Assembly: GCA_900554645.1 (NCBI GenBank)
Contig: USIE01000005.1
Coordinates: forward strand, 1-64,000
Direction of reading: 5' to 3'
From: an uncultured Collinsella sp.
GTDB taxonomy: Bacteria > Actinomycetota > Coriobacteriia > Coriobacteriales > Coriobacteriaceae
Length of the DNA stretch: 64,000 nucleotides
Shown here piece by piece: positions 43,933 to 53,515 of the stretch. The notes beneath the pieces were generated by a model that did no database searches, was not told where the DNA came from, and saw nothing but the letters and a program-made list of their open reading frames with translations. The position numbers and the translations under genes are program-made. Position 1 is the first letter of the stretch. Every line of letters begins with the position of its first letter.

Positions 43933-44698
43933 AGGCGATGATGGGGGCGATGGCGCGGATGCAGGCGTCGGCTGCCGTGAAAGTAGTGCTGTCGTCGCTG
44001 ACGATAAAGATGATCTTGCCCTTGATGCCAAAGTCGCCGATTTCGCTAAAGAGTACGTAGGGCTCCTTGTCAAAGCCCGAGATGGGAAGCACGGCGGCCT
44101 TGGTGGCGCTGGTCAGCTCGTCTGCCAGTGCGTCGAGCGAGGCCCACTTGGACGTGTCCTTTACGGCAACGGGCACGGCCACGCGCCCAAAGGGCATCAA
44201 ATGCACGAGCGTGTTCTTGGAGATGTTGGAGTTGGGCACAATGATGGTCTGTCCACAGGCATCCTCAATCGTTGTATGGCGCCAAGTGATGTCTTGGACC
44301 ACGCCGGATACGCCGCCGACCTCGATATTGTCGCCGGGTTTGATGATGCCCATAAAGGTCACTTGCATGCCGCCGATAAGGTTTGACAGCGTGTCCTGAA
44401 AGCCGAGCGAGATGGCGATGCCGCCGACGCCAAGAGCGGCGACGAGCGCGTTTGCGCTAATGCCAAAGCAGTTGTCGAGGATAAAGCTGCCGCCGATCAT
44501 CCAAATGACGGCGCGCGCGATGTTGATGAAGATACTCGATGCCGGAAGCGGGTTATCGTCTCGGTTAAGCAGATGGTTCAGGGTCTTGGATACGACCTTG
44601 GCGGCGACGGCGGTGCCTATCGCCAAGATGACGGCCCAGATGATGTTGTGGACCCATCGTTGTGCAAAGAAATGAAGAATTGGCTCAAACAATTCCAT
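43931..44698 (-). CDS. Small-conductance mechanosensitive channel (MscS family)
   Basis: A 255-residue inner-membrane channel with three N-terminal membrane helices. TM3 contains the pore-lining Ala/Gly pattern ALVAALGVGGIAISLGFQDTLSNLIGG, and the beta domain has PGDNIEVGGVSGVV and IIVPNSNI. The C-terminal alpha/beta portion is short. It opens under membrane tension to release solutes. AGGAGG precedes the ATG. Confidence 0.92.
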   Translation of the reverse strand: MELFEPILHFFAQRWVHNIIWAVILAIGTAVAAKVVSKTLNHLLNRDDNPLPASSIFINIARAVIWMIGGSFILDNCFGISANALVAALGVGGIAISLGFQDTLSNLIGGMQVTFMGIIKPGDNIEVGGVSGVVQDITWRHTTIEDACGQTIIVPNSNISKNTLVHLMPFGRVAVPVAVKDTSKWASLDALADELTSATKAAVLPISGFDKEPYVLFSEIGDFGIKGKIIFIVSDDSTTFTAADACIRAIAPIIA

Positions 44699-44741
44699 GT
44701 AGGGAAACCTCCTAATGATCGTCCAACCATGATACCCACCA

Positions 44742-44775
44742 AGAAGCCCGTCCGATCAAATTCAGACGGGCTTCT
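44742..44775 (-). terminator. Hairpin between the 5'-nucleotidase and mscS genes
   Basis: Stem AGAAGCCCGTC / GACGGGCTTCT with a 12-base loop; weak T-tail on the minus strand. Confidence 0.6.
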
Positions 44776-44826
44776 GTGCTCGATATAAGGTTTACGCGGC
44801 GGGGCTGCAAGGCCCGGCGGTGTAGC

Positions 44827-46851
44827 TTAGCGTCGACGCTTCCAGATAATGCCGAGGATGATGACGATGATGCCGCCGATAAGGCACGCGCCAACTACTG
44901 CCAGCGTGCGGTCTCCCGTTGCGGCGAGCTTACCGCTCGTCTTCTTGGTGCTGACCTTCGTGGTCGTCGTGTCCGTCTTAGGCGAGGGCTTAGGCGTCAG
45001 GGCCGGTGTGGGCGTGGGGTCCACGGCTACGGAGCCGAAGCTGATGGTGCCGGCGAGCCCGGCCATCTTGCTCTCCCAGCCGTTCTGCCCAATCAGCGCC
45101 CTCAGCGCCGCCTCGCACGTGCCCCACTCGGTGTACTTGGTGGCGTGTGCAAAGGTGGGAAAGTCGGTCGTGTTGGTAATGATGTAGTTGTTGGTGGCGA
45201 CGGTATAGGTCTTGGCGGGGCCGAGCGTGCTGCCGTCTTTGGTGAGTGTGGCACTCACAATGCGCTTGCCTTCGGGCTGCGTCCAATCAATCGTCACGTT
45301 GATGCCGCCAAAGGAGAGAACGCTGCCAGAGTCATCGCGCCACTTGTACTTGTCTTGCGCCTCCTGCTCGGTGTGACCGGCCGCCACATAAGCCTGCTGA
45401 AGCTCGTAGCTGTCGTTGCAATCGTCGCTGATTTGTAGCGAGTGCTCGAGCGCTGCGAGGAAGTCCGCGCCGGTCATGGTCCAGGTCTCCACGGTGTTGC
45501 CGTAGGGCGAGATGGCGATGACGTTGCCAGCGGTCACGTTGCCCGCCGCGATGCCGCCGCGGATGCCGCCAGCGTTTTCGATAGCGAGGTCCGCGCCCGT
45601 CAGGGCAAGATAAGAGCCGCAAATCACGTGGCCGATGGTCTGGGCCTTGGTGGTGTCGCCCTCCTTGCTGGGACGGAAATCGGTGGTGCGCACCATTTCC
45701 CAACCATGCGTGCCTGCGGCGTCCTCGCCGTAGAAATAGTTGGTGGTGGATGTGCCGAGCACCTTGTTCGATTCGTTTTCAAAGTCCTCGTCGAGCGGCT
45801 TGATCTTGTTGCGGACGGCTTCAAGGCGGCTTTGGTAGTCGGAGCCCTTGTCGGGGTCTGCCAAAAGGTCGTTGACGTTCTTGGCGGTGTAGAGCTTCTC
45901 GTTGCTGTCGTCTGCAGGGACCGTGACCGTGTCATCGTCGGTCGTCTCGGTGCCATTGGTGTCGTACTTGTACGGAATGGAAAGCAGTCCCACCTCGGCA
46001 AAGGCACTGCCCTCCTCGACAACGTGGATTGTCTTGCCGTCGGCTCCCGTCACCTTCTCGTTAAGGTTGATGTGCTCGTGGCCTGCGATAAGGGCATCGA
46101 CGCCACGGAGTCGCGTGGCAAAGGTCTTGGCGTCGAGCGTGTGCGCGATACACACAACAACATCGCAGCCCTCCCTGCGCAGCTGCTCTGCCTCGGTATT
46201 GATGGCGTTCGCGGCACTCGAGAAGCTGGTGCCCGCGACCAGGTCCGCGCGCAGCGAGGAACCTAGCGACTCATCCATGGCACCCACGACGCCGACCTTG
46301 ATTTTGTAGTCGAATGTGGAGTGATCTTCGCTATCCTCCCAGGTGCGATCGAGCGTCTTCGTGATGCTCGAGCTCCATACGCCGCTCGTAGACTTCGCGT
46401 TCGCGCAGAGCATGGCGAAGGGCGTGCCGGTGGTGCTGTAGCCGGTCATGGTGCGGAGTTTGTCCGCACCGTAGCTCCAGTCGTGGTTGCCTGGCGTGGT
46501 CGCGTCGTAGCCGTCGGCGTAGAAGGTGTCCATGAGCTCGGCGATGCTCTTGCCCTCGCTCATGGTGGCGAAGGACTGTCCGTGGAAGGTGTCGCCCGCA
46601 TCGAGCAAAAGATCGGGGACGCTGCTTTGGGCGCTATAGAGAACCGCCAGTCCGTCAAAGCCCACAGTGCCGGTGCCCTTGCTTGCGTTGTAGCTGTACT
46701 TGTAGCTGCCGTGGATATCGTTGGTGTGCATGACGGCCACGGAGCCGTCAATAGCGACGGGCAGGTTCCCCGCGAAAGCGAGGCTTGGGATGCTTGCGAG
46801 CGCGCCGGCAAACAACGCGGCGGCTAACGCAAGGCGGGGGAGTCTTTTCAT
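44827..46851 (-). CDS. Surface-anchored 5'-nucleotidase / UDP-sugar hydrolase family protein
   Basis: A 674-residue exported enzyme. It has a signal peptide (MKRLPRLALAAALFAGALAS), metallophosphatase motifs VMHTNDIHGS, DAGDTFHGQ, GNHDWSYG, CIAHT and AGHEHI in the first 260 residues, then a 5'-nucleotidase C-terminal domain with NAGGIRGGIAAGN and SPYGNTVETW. A Thr/Pro/Lys-rich linker leads to LAATG at 642-646, a hydrophobic helix and WKRRR, a cell-wall sorting signal of the LAxTG type. It likely releases phosphate and nucleosides outside the cell. Confidence 0.9.
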   Translation of the reverse strand: MKRLPRLALAAALFAGALASIPSLAFAGNLPVAIDGSVAVMHTNDIHGSYKYSYNASKGTGTVGFDGLAVLYSAQSSVPDLLLDAGDTFHGQSFATMSEGKSIAELMDTFYADGYDATTPGNHDWSYGADKLRTMTGYSTTGTPFAMLCANAKSTSGVWSSSITKTLDRTWEDSEDHSTFDYKIKVGVVGAMDESLGSSLRADLVAGTSFSSAANAINTEAEQLRREGCDVVVCIAHTLDAKTFATRLRGVDALIAGHEHINLNEKVTGADGKTIHVVEEGSAFAEVGLLSIPYKYDTNGTETTDDDTVTVPADDSNEKLYTAKNVNDLLADPDKGSDYQSRLEAVRNKIKPLDEDFENESNKVLGTSTTNYFYGEDAAGTHGWEMVRTTDFRPSKEGDTTKAQTIGHVICGSYLALTGADLAIENAGGIRGGIAAGNVTAGNVIAISPYGNTVETWTMTGADFLAALEHSLQISDDCNDSYELQQAYVAAGHTEQEAQDKYKWRDDSGSVLSFGGINVTIDWTQPEGKRIVSATLTKDGSTLGPAKTYTVATNNYIITNTTDFPTFAHATKYTEWGTCEAALRALIGQNGWESKMAGLAGTISFGSVAVDPTPTPALTPKPSPKTDTTTTKVSTKKTSGKLAATGDRTLAVVGACLIGGIIVIILGIIWKRRR

Positions 46852-46926
46852 GGCAGTTTCCTTAGTCCTTAGCCAGAATGTCTGGTTGAATATCGGATTA
46901 TCGACATAATATGCGAAAACTATGCG

Positions 46927-46966
46927 AAAACCGCCGCAAGGGCGCTTGTCCCTTAGCGGCGGTTTT
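46927..46966. repeat. GGGAC-type hairpin repeat
   Basis: AAAACCGCCGC / GCGGCGGTTTT around AAGGGCGCTTGTCCCTTA; lies in the gap between the nucleotidase and the ABC ATPase. Confidence 0.55.
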
Positions 46967-46983
46967 GACGTTTGCGAGGATAG

Positions 46984-47021
46984 AACCTGCCAAAATAAAC
47001 CTGTCCCTTTTTGGCAGGTTT
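46984..47021. repeat. GGGAC-type hairpin at the ABC ATPase stop codon
   Basis: AACCTGCCAAAA / TTTTTGGCAGGTT around AACCTGTCCC. Same arms as the copy at the rph stop (7110-7146). Confidence 0.6.
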
Positions 47022-47815
47022 TAGCTCAGCAGCATGCGGTCGTTGGCAAGCTCGCCGCCCGAGACCTCCTCGAACTTCTGCAGTAGGTCGGCGACGGTGA
47101 GCGACTTCTTCTCATCGCCCGCCACGTCGTAGATCACATGGCCCTCGTGCATCATGATCAGACGGTTGCCCAGACGGATGGCGTCGTTCATGTTATGCGT
47201 GACCATGAGCGTGGTCAGGTGGTTCTCGTCGACGATCTCCTCGGTCAGGTTGAGCACCTTAGAGGCCGTCTTGGGGTCGAGGGCCGCAGTGTGCTCGTCG
47301 AGCAGCAGCAGGCGCGGCCTGGTGAGCGTGGCCATCAGCAGGGTGAGTGCCTGGCGCTGGCCACCCGAGAGCAGGCCGACCTTGGCGTTGAGACGCGTGT
47401 CCAGACCAAGGTCCAGGCGCTTGAGCAGCTCAACGTACTCATCTTTCTCGGCCTTGGTGACGCCCCACGAAAGGCCGCGACGCTGGCCGCGACGCTTGGC
47501 GAGGGCCAAGTTCTCGGCGATCTGCATGTCGGCAGCGGTACCGCGCATGGGGTCCTGGAACACGCGGCCCAGGTACTTGGCGCGCTGCGACTCGCTCAGG
47601 CGCGAGATGTCGGTGCCGTCGAGCTCGATAACGCCCGAATCGAGCGGGTACACGCCGGCGATCATGTTGAGCAGCGTGGACTTGCCGGCGCCGTTGCCGC
47701 CGATCACGGTTACAAAGTCGCCGTCATTCAGGGTGAGGTCGACGCCGGTGAGCGCGCGCTTCTCGGTGACGGTGCCCTTGTTAAAGGTCTTCTTGACATG
47801 CGAGAGCTTAAGCAT
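47021..47815 (-). CDS. ABC transporter ATP-binding protein (TrpXYZ type)
   Basis: A 264-residue ATPase. Walker A GGNGAGKST, signature LLSGGQRQALTLLMATLTR and Walker B LLLLDEHTAALDP are intact. The LTLLMAT/EHTAALDP form is typical of the ATPases paired with PF04392-type binding proteins, described as tryptophan or tyrosine importers. The start at 47815 overlaps the end of the permease gene by 8 bases. Confidence 0.9.
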   Translation of the reverse strand: MLKLSHVKKTFNKGTVTEKRALTGVDLTLNDGDFVTVIGGNGAGKSTLLNMIAGVYPLDSGVIELDGTDISRLSESQRAKYLGRVFQDPMRGTAADMQIAENLALAKRRGQRRGLSWGVTKAEKDEYVELLKRLDLGLDTRLNAKVGLLSGGQRQALTLLMATLTRPRLLLLDEHTAALDPKTASKVLNLTEEIVDENHLTTLMVTHNMNDAIRLGNRLIMMHEGHVIYDVAGDEKKSLTVADLLQKFEEVSGGELANDRMLLS

Positions 47816-48731
47816 CTGCCTCATCTCCCTTCGTGTAGGAGCTGCGGAGCTTATAGCGCTCCCAAACCACGGGCACGCACAGGGCCACAGCGACAATTAC
47901 GGCGGAGAGCAGCTTCATGTCGTTGGCGTCCATGCCCAACTGCAGCACGATGGCGCGGATAAGGAAGTACACCACGGAGCCAAAGACGGCGGAGGCAAGA
48001 CGGACGCTAAACTGCGTGAGGCCGCCGGGCAGCAGACGGCCGAGCACCTCACCGATAACAATGGCGGCAAGACCGATAACGATGGCACCGGTGCCCATAC
48101 CAATGTCGGCATACTTTTGGCTCTGGCAGATGAGCGCGCCCGAAAGGCCGATGAGGGCGTTGGAGAGCACGAGGGCGATCATCTTGGTGGAGTTGGTGTT
48201 GACGCCCAGAGCGCGGATCATGTACTCGTTGTTGCCGGTGGCGCGCAGCGCCGAGCCGATCTCGGTGCCAAAGAACCAATACAGGATGGCAACGATAGCC
48301 ACGGCGAGCAGGATGCCCAAGATGATGGCAACGGTGGACTGCGGCAGACCGGTCATATTGCTGACGGCGGAGAACACGGTGCCCTTGGCAAGAATGGGCG
48401 TATTGGACTTGCCCATGATGCGCAGGTTGATGGACCACAGGCTGATCTGGGTGAGGATTCCGGCGAGGATCGCAGGAATCTCAAAGACGGTGGTCAAAAT
48501 GCCCGTGACGGCGCCCGCGATGGCGCCGGCGCACATACCGGCCAGCACGGCGAACAGCGGGTCGACGTTGTTATTGACGATGAGCACAGCGCAGACGCAG
48601 CCGCCGAGGGCAAAGCTGCCGTCGCAGGTCATATCGGGAATGTCGAGCAGGCGGAACGTGATAAACACGCCAAGCACCATAATGCCCCAGAGGACGCCCT
48701 GCGAAACGGCGCCCTGCAATGCAATGAGCAT
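47808..48731 (-). CDS. ABC transporter permease (TrpXYZ type)
   Basis: A 307-residue membrane protein with about eight to nine hydrophobic helices. It has the branched-chain-permease-like fold signature with DIPDMTCDGSFALGG and IGLSGALICQSQKYADIGMG, and the EAA-like GSALRATGNNEYMIRALGVN loop that meets the ATPase. AGGAGG lies upstream of its ATG. It sits between the binding protein and ATPase genes of the same importer. Confidence 0.9.
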   Translation of the reverse strand: MLIALQGAVSQGVLWGIMVLGVFITFRLLDIPDMTCDGSFALGGCVCAVLIVNNNVDPLFAVLAGMCAGAIAGAVTGILTTVFEIPAILAGILTQISLWSINLRIMGKSNTPILAKGTVFSAVSNMTGLPQSTVAIILGILLAVAIVAILYWFFGTEIGSALRATGNNEYMIRALGVNTNSTKMIALVLSNALIGLSGALICQSQKYADIGMGTGAIVIGLAAIVIGEVLGRLLPGGLTQFSVRLASAVFGSVVYFLIRAIVLQLGMDANDMKLLSAVIVAVALCVPVVWERYKLRSSYTKGDEADA

Positions 48732-48934
48732 GCTTCATACCTCCTAGGATAGGGTGGACACGTGATTCACCATAATAGCGGTAACAATGCATAGAAGAGT
48801 TACGGACAGACGTTTTGTTTTACCTGAAACAAGCAGGGCGGACGCCGGTCTACAGCGCCCGCCCCTGTGGCTCAGATATTGAATAACGCGGCTAAAGCGC
48901 GAGCACGGGCTCTAGACGCATGCCGCGTATGGCA

Positions 48935-49915
48935 TTACGCGTCCAGGGCGGAAAGGTCGATGCCCAGGGCCTCGGCCATTTCGTCGTTCTTGACGACGAC
49001 CAGGTCCTTGCTCGAGAGGTGCTTGATCGGCATATCCTCGGGCTTGGCCTCGCCCTTCAGGATCTTAACGGCCATCTCGCCCGCGGCGTAGCCCAGGTCC
49101 TCATAGTTGATGGAGAGGGTGAACAGGCCGCCGGCCATGCACATACCCTCCTCGCCAGTCACGAAGGGAAGCTTGTTTTCCTTGCAGATCTGGCCGACCT
49201 GCGAGGCACCCGCGGCGATGGTGTTGTCGGTGGGGGAGTACAGCGCGTCGACCTTGCCCACGGCAGACTCGACGACGGACTGAATCTCGTTGGAGCTCGA
49301 GACGGTGAAGTCAGTGTACTCGAGGCCCAGCTTGCCGAGCTCCTTCTTGGCGGCCTTGATCTGGACGTCGGAGTTGGACTCGGCGGTGCAGTAGAGCAGG
49401 CCGACCTTTTTAACGTCGGGCAGGACCTTCTGCATCATCTCGAGCTGCTCGGCGACCGGGGTGAGGTCGGAAGCGCCCGTGACGTTGGTGCCGGGCTTGT
49501 CGTTGTCCTGGACCAGGCCGGAGGCGGCGTAGTCGGTGATGGCGCAGCCCACGATGGGGATATCGGCCGTGGCGCCGGCGGCAGCCTGCGCGGCGGGCGT
49601 GGCGATGGCATAAATCAGGTTGACGTTGTCGCCCACAAACTTGTCGGCAATGGACTTACACGTGGACTGGTCGTTCTGGGCGTTCTTCTGGTCGATCTTG
49701 ACCTTAAGGCCGCTCTCCTTGATGGCCTTGACAAAGCCGTCGTTGGCGGCATCGAGTGCGGAATGCTCGGTGAGTTGCAGAACGCCGATGGTGTAGTCGG
49801 AACCGGCGGCAGCAGAGCCGGAACCAGAGTTGCCGCCGCATCCGGCGAGCGGGGCGAGCGCGAGCAGGCCGGCGGAGACCAGAAGGCTCCTGCGACTGAT
49901 GGTGATGTCCTTCAT
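48935..49915 (-). CDS. ABC transporter substrate-binding lipoprotein (PF04392, TrpX-like)
   Basis: A 326-residue lipoprotein. The signal peptide ends in the lipobox LAPLAGC after a KDITISRRSLL segment; the Arg-Arg also fits a twin-arginine pattern (SRRSLL). The mature part has the two-lobe fold of the family: YTIGVLQLTEHSALD, CAITDYAASGLV, VGLLYCTAESNSDVQ and LYSPTDNTIAAG. Ligand likely an aromatic amino acid by family, not proven. The start at 49915 follows GGGGG. First gene of the importer operon. Confidence 0.88.
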   Translation of the reverse strand: MKDITISRRSLLVSAGLLALAPLAGCGGNSGSGSAAAGSDYTIGVLQLTEHSALDAANDGFVKAIKESGLKVKIDQKNAQNDQSTCKSIADKFVGDNVNLIYAIATPAAQAAAGATADIPIVGCAITDYAASGLVQDNDKPGTNVTGASDLTPVAEQLEMMQKVLPDVKKVGLLYCTAESNSDVQIKAAKKELGKLGLEYTDFTVSSSNEIQSVVESAVGKVDALYSPTDNTIAAGASQVGQICKENKLPFVTGEEGMCMAGGLFTLSINYEDLGYAAGEMAVKILKGEAKPEDMPIKHLSSKDLVVVKNDEMAEALGIDLSALDA

Positions 49916-49950
49916 ATCATTACCCCCAGTATAAAAATGGCTGGAAACAC

Positions 49951-49969
49951 TGCACTGGGACAAAGTGCA
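49951..49969 (-). promoter_or_regulatory. Dyad in the leader of the ABC importer operon
   Basis: TGCACT-N7-AGTGCA lies downstream of a minus-strand promoter candidate (TTGTAA, 16 bases, TACTAT; about 49977-50004). A repressor site is possible; it is not a T-box. Confidence 0.35.
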
Positions 49970-50075
49970 AGTGGAACTATAGTAGCGCTGATGTCCATTT
50001 TTACAACAGCCTGGCGGGTTTTTTAATACAGAATCGGATGGGCGGTACGGGTAGTCGAATGGGCGGCGGAGGGTC

Positions 50076-50864
50076 TTATGCGGCGGAGGAGGCGTCGTCC
50101 TCCTCGTCGAGGGCGGCGAAGAGCTTCTTGCCGTCGAGGAGACGTGTGGTGACGTTTCTCATGCGGCCAATCTCTACGGTACGCAACGTGTCATCGGCGC
50201 CTCGGGCGTCATAGACCGTTCCCAGCAAATAAGAGATGCCGTCTCGTTGCTTGATGGCAAAGGGACGGAGTGTCATCCGTGCTGCTTCGGTTTCGCCACG
50301 CGTCGTGACGCTCGAAATATCAAAACTCACCGTGGTTCCGTGGTCGATGGCCTGCTCGACGAGCTCGCACGTGTCGATACGCTTGATGGGCGTGCGTGTT
50401 GCCTTGGTAGCCTTGCTGCCTGCGCTCGGAACGGGTTCGGGTGTATCGAGGTAGCCGCGAACGTCGGCACTCGCCATGGCAACTAAGTGCTGCGCCATGC
50501 TCTTGCGGATAGCGATAGGCGTGGAGCGGTTGCGCATGACCATACCGTGGAGCCGGATGATCTCCTCGTCGGTGAGTGGACGGGTCAAGAGCCGATACCC
50601 CACGCCGCGCTTGTATTCAATCTCATATCCGGCATGGCGAAGCGCGGAGATGGCGGTGTAGATGCTGCGCCGCGCCGCCGAGATGGGCATGCGGGCGGGG
50701 TCGTCGGGATGGGCGAGGCGCCGGATCAACTCATCGGAAAGCATGGCCTTGTCCTCGCCGGTGTTTTCGCTTAATAGTTGCAGGATGCGAACGGCGCGAT
50801 AGGCTGCCATCGAGGCGGCGCCCCTCGTCGTGGTGTCGTAGGTTTCAACAGCGGCTTCGGTCAT
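50076..50864 (-). CDS. HTH/WYL-like transcriptional regulator
   Basis: A 262-residue regulator. The N-terminal half has a winged-helix region around RAVRILQLLSENTGED and AARRSIYTAISALRHAGYEI with EYKRGVGYRLL, typical of DeoR/WYL-type proteins. The C-terminal half has a weak WYL-like beta domain (TVSFDISSV...RMTLRPFAIKQRDGISYLLG). It precedes the ABC importer operon on the same strand and is a candidate regulator of it or of asnS. Start chosen at the ATG 10 bases after AAAGGA. Confidence 0.7.
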   Translation of the reverse strand: MTEAAVETYDTTTRGAASMAAYRAVRILQLLSENTGEDKAMLSDELIRRLAHPDDPARMPISAARRSIYTAISALRHAGYEIEYKRGVGYRLLTRPLTDEEIIRLHGMVMRNRSTPIAIRKSMAQHLVAMASADVRGYLDTPEPVPSAGSKATKATRTPIKRIDTCELVEQAIDHGTTVSFDISSVTTRGETEAARMTLRPFAIKQRDGISYLLGTVYDARGADDTLRTVEIGRMRNVTTRLLDGKKLFAALDEEDDASSAA

Positions 50865-51040
50865 CGTGCCCACGTCCTTTCCGTTTTGGGTGGCGACGGT
50901 ATGGAGCCTAGGACGTGGGGCTTTCCCAGGGGCGCAGGGCGCTCTGGGCGGTCGGTAGTCGTCGGCAAACGGTGGGTCGAGTTTTCAACAGCCCTGCTCA
51001 ACTGACCAAAAACTTGCCAAAAGCTTGACGGATGCTGTTG

Positions 51041-51077
51041 AAAAAAAGCGTCTCTCGACCGATGTCGAGAGACGCTT
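51041..51077 (-). terminator. Terminator of asnS
   Basis: Minus-strand stem AGCGTCTCTCGAC / GTCGAGAGACGCT followed by a T7 run. Confidence 0.88.
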
Positions 51078-51123
51078 ATGCGATGAGCGTTGGCGTGTGG
51101 CGACGCGAGCTAGCGTCCGACGA

Positions 51124-52527
51124 TTAGAAGTCGGCGTTGCCCACGGTGCGCGGGTGCGGCAGGACGTCGCGGATGTTGCCCACGCCGGTCAGATACATGA
51201 CCAAGCGCTCGAAGCCCAGACCGTAGCCGGCGTGCTTGCAGGAACCGTAGCGGCGCAGGTCAAGGTAGTACTTGTACTGCTCGGGATTCATGCCCAGGTC
51301 CTTGATGCGGGCCTCGAGCAGATCTAGGCGCTCCTCGCGCTGGGAGCCGCCGATAATCTCGCCGATACCGGGAACCAGGCAGTCGGCGGCGGCGACGGTC
51401 TTGCCGTCCTCGTTCATGCGCATGTAGAACGCCTTGATCTCGGCCGGGTAGTCGGTCACGAAGGTCGGGCGCTTAAAGTGCTCCTCGGTCAGGAAGCGCT
51501 CGTGCTCGGTCTGCAAGTCGATGCCCCAGCTGACGGGGTAATCAAACTGGTGGCCAGCAGCGACTGCCTGCTCCAGGATCTCGACGGCCTCGGTGTAGGT
51601 AACGCGGGCAAAGTCGGAGTTGGCGACATGGTCCAGGCGCTCGAGCAGACCCTTGTCCACAAACTTGTTGAGCATATTGAGCTCGTCGGGGCAGGTTGCC
51701 ATGACGTCCTTGAGGACATACTTGAGCATGGCCTCGGCGTTATCCATGTAGTCGTTAAGGTCGGCGAAGGCCATCTCGGGCTCGATCATCCAAAACTCGG
51801 CGGCGTGGCGCGTGGTGTTGGAGTTCTCGGCACGGAAAGTGGGGCCAAAGGTGTACACGTCGCCAAAGGCCATGGCAAAGTTCTCGGCATTGAGCTGGCC
51901 GGACACGGTGAGGCTCGCATGCTTGCCAAAGAAGTCCTGGCTCCAGTCGACCTCGCCGGACTCGGTGAGGGGCGGATTTTTGGGGTCGAGTGTGGTCACG
52001 CGGAACATCTCGCCGGCGCCCTCGCAGTCACTCGTGGTGATGATGGGGGTGTTGACGTAGACAAAACCCTGCTCCTGGAAGAAGCGGTGGATGGCGGCAG
52101 CCGCGACAGAGCGGATGCGGAACACGGCGCGGAACAGGTTGGTGCGCGGGCGCAGGTGCTGCTGGGTGCGCAGGAACTCGACGGTTGCGCGCTTCTTCTG
52201 CAGCGGGTAATCCGGGGCGCTCGTGCCCTCGACCTCGATGGAAGTGGCAGAAAGCTCGAAAGGCTGGGGCGCATCGGGGGTCAGTTTGACGGTGCCGGTG
52301 CAAATGAGTGCGGCCGAGACGTTTTGATGGGCGATCTCGTCGTAGTTGTCGAGTGCCTCGCGGTTCATGACGACCTGCAGGTCGCGGAAGCAGCTGCCGT
52401 CGTTGAGCGTAACAAAGCCAAAGTTCTTCATGTCGCGGACGGACTTGACCCAGCCGGCGACGGTGACGGTCTGGCCGCCGAGCGACTCGGCATCGGCATA
52501 GAGCTGCGCGATTTTGGTGCGGTTCAC
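51124..52527 (-). CDS. asnS: Asparaginyl-tRNA synthetase
   Basis: Class IIb synthetase of 467 residues. An OB-fold anticodon domain ([19 protein letters not shown]) precedes motif 2 ([21 protein letters not shown]) and motif 3 ([14 protein letters not shown]). The GTG at 52527 is selected because GGGAGGA lies directly before it; this gives the usual family length, whereas the longer upstream reading has no ribosome site. Together with asnB the cell can both make asparagine and charge it directly. Confidence 0.95.
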   Translation of the reverse strand: MNRTKIAQLYADAESLGGQTVTVAGWVKSVRDMKNFGFVTLNDGSCFRDLQVVMNREALDNYDEIAHQNVSAALICTGTVKLTPDAPQPFELSATSIEVEGTSAPDYPLQKKRATVEFLRTQQHLRPRTNLFRAVFRIRSVAAAAIHRFFQEQGFVYVNTPIITTSDCEGAGEMFRVTTLDPKNPPLTESGEVDWSQDFFGKHASLTVSGQLNAENFAMAFGDVYTFGPTFRAENSNTTRHAAEFWMIEPEMAFADLNDYMDNAEAMLKYVLKDVMATCPDELNMLNKFVDKGLLERLDHVANSDFARVTYTEAVEILEQAVAAGHQFDYPVSWGIDLQTEHERFLTEEHFKRPTFVTDYPAEIKAFYMRMNEDGKTVAAADCLVPGIGEIIGGSQREERLDLLEARIKDLGMNPEQYKYYLDLRRYGSCKHAGYGLGFERLVMYLTGVGNIRDVLPHPRTVGNADF

Positions 52528-52636
52528 GTATCCTCCCATAACGGTTGAATGATAGTTATCCATACAGTTCGATATTCTAGCAGCTCGGCTCATTTGGGCT
52601 ATACAGATAAAGCATTGGCGGGATGGTTTTTCAAAC

Positions 52637-52670
52637 GAAAAGCGCCCGCGGCCAAATGGTCGCGGGCGCT
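52637..52670 (-). terminator. Terminator of the EIIA gene
   Basis: Stem AGCGCCCGCG / CGCGGGCGCT with TTTT on the minus strand. Confidence 0.85.
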
Positions 52671-52708
52671 TGACGAGGTGCCTTTTGGCTGTGTGGCGCG
52701 GGGCCTGG

Positions 52709-53272
52709 CTACTTGGTCTTGGCAACCAGCAGCGGGTCGCCAAGCTTGACGAGCGGGTTGCCGCCGATAAGCGTTCCAGACTCGCCGACATGGTCGATGC
52801 TCTTAAGACGATCGAGCTCGGAGACGATGACGGTCACGATGTCCTCGTGACCAGCGGCCTTAATGGCCTCGCGGTCGAAGCTGATGAGCGGCTGGCCTGC
52901 CTTGACCACATCGCCCATCTCGACAAAGCGGGCAAAACCCTTGCCGTTCATTTCCACGGTGCCCAGGCCAACATGGATGAACACGCGCAGGCCGTCCTCG
53001 GTAATCATGCCGATGGAGTGGTTGGTGACGGTGGTGGCGCCGATGCGGCCGTTGGCGGGCGCATAGATGGTGCCGGTAATGGGCTCGATGCCATAGCCCT
53101 GGCCAAGCATGCCCGAGGCGATCGTCTCGTCGGGAACCTCGTTCAGGTTGACGAGCACGCCGTTGACGGGGGCATAGATGACGCCTTCGCGGGTGGCGAA
53201 GCTTGCTGCGGGCGGAACGGACGCCTCGCCGGTCGAGGTGAAGGTGGACTTAAGCGAATCGAGCAGACCCAT
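52709..53272 (-). CDS. PTS glucose-type EIIA component
   Basis: A 187-residue phosphocarrier. The EIIA-Glc fold is clear: [37 protein letters not shown], and the active-site strand [16 protein letters not shown] with phosphorylated His100; His85 in TNHSIGM is the second conserved histidine. The first 28 residues are a short extension. It stands alone, without EIIB/EIIC, so it may serve several permeases or act in regulation. GGAGG precedes the ATG at 53272. Confidence 0.9.
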   Translation of the reverse strand: MGLLDSLKSTFTSTGEASVPPAASFATREGVIYAPVNGVLVNLNEVPDETIASGMLGQGYGIEPITGTIYAPANGRIGATTVTNHSIGMITEDGLRVFIHVGLGTVEMNGKGFARFVEMGDVVKAGQPLISFDREAIKAAGHEDIVTVIVSELDRLKSIDHVGESGTLIGGNPLVKLGDPLLVAKTK

Positions 53273-53515
53273 AGTTGCCTCCAACTTAAATAGGCGCATA
53301 TCGCGCGTTTGGTTTGCCGGAAACGTTTCATATGTGTTTCGCGGCTTGGTCAACGTCCCCTATTCTACGCTGCTCGCGATACCTCTGAGCTGGGATTATG
53401 TGATATATCAGTTGGAGGGAAACTTATTGCCGGAGTGTTTCTGCGCCACGGGTTCAAGTGGGGTACGCTTGAAGGCGAAAAACAAGGGCGCATAATTTGC
53501 GCGAAGGGAGCACAT

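Noticed and set aside
49916..50075. T-box or tryptophan attenuator before the ABC importer
   Set aside because: No T-box sequence, Trp-rich leader peptide or terminator/antiterminator pair was found; only a short dyad is present.
51124..52791. Longer start for asnS upstream of 52527
   Set aside because: The extension is low-complexity basic sequence crossing the intergenic region; GGGAGGA directly before the GTG at 52527 gives the normal family length.
43931..53272. Large plus-strand reading frames opposite the minus-strand genes
   Set aside because: They are antisense shadows caused by GC-rich third positions; the minus-strand products carry clear domain motifs and ribosome sites.
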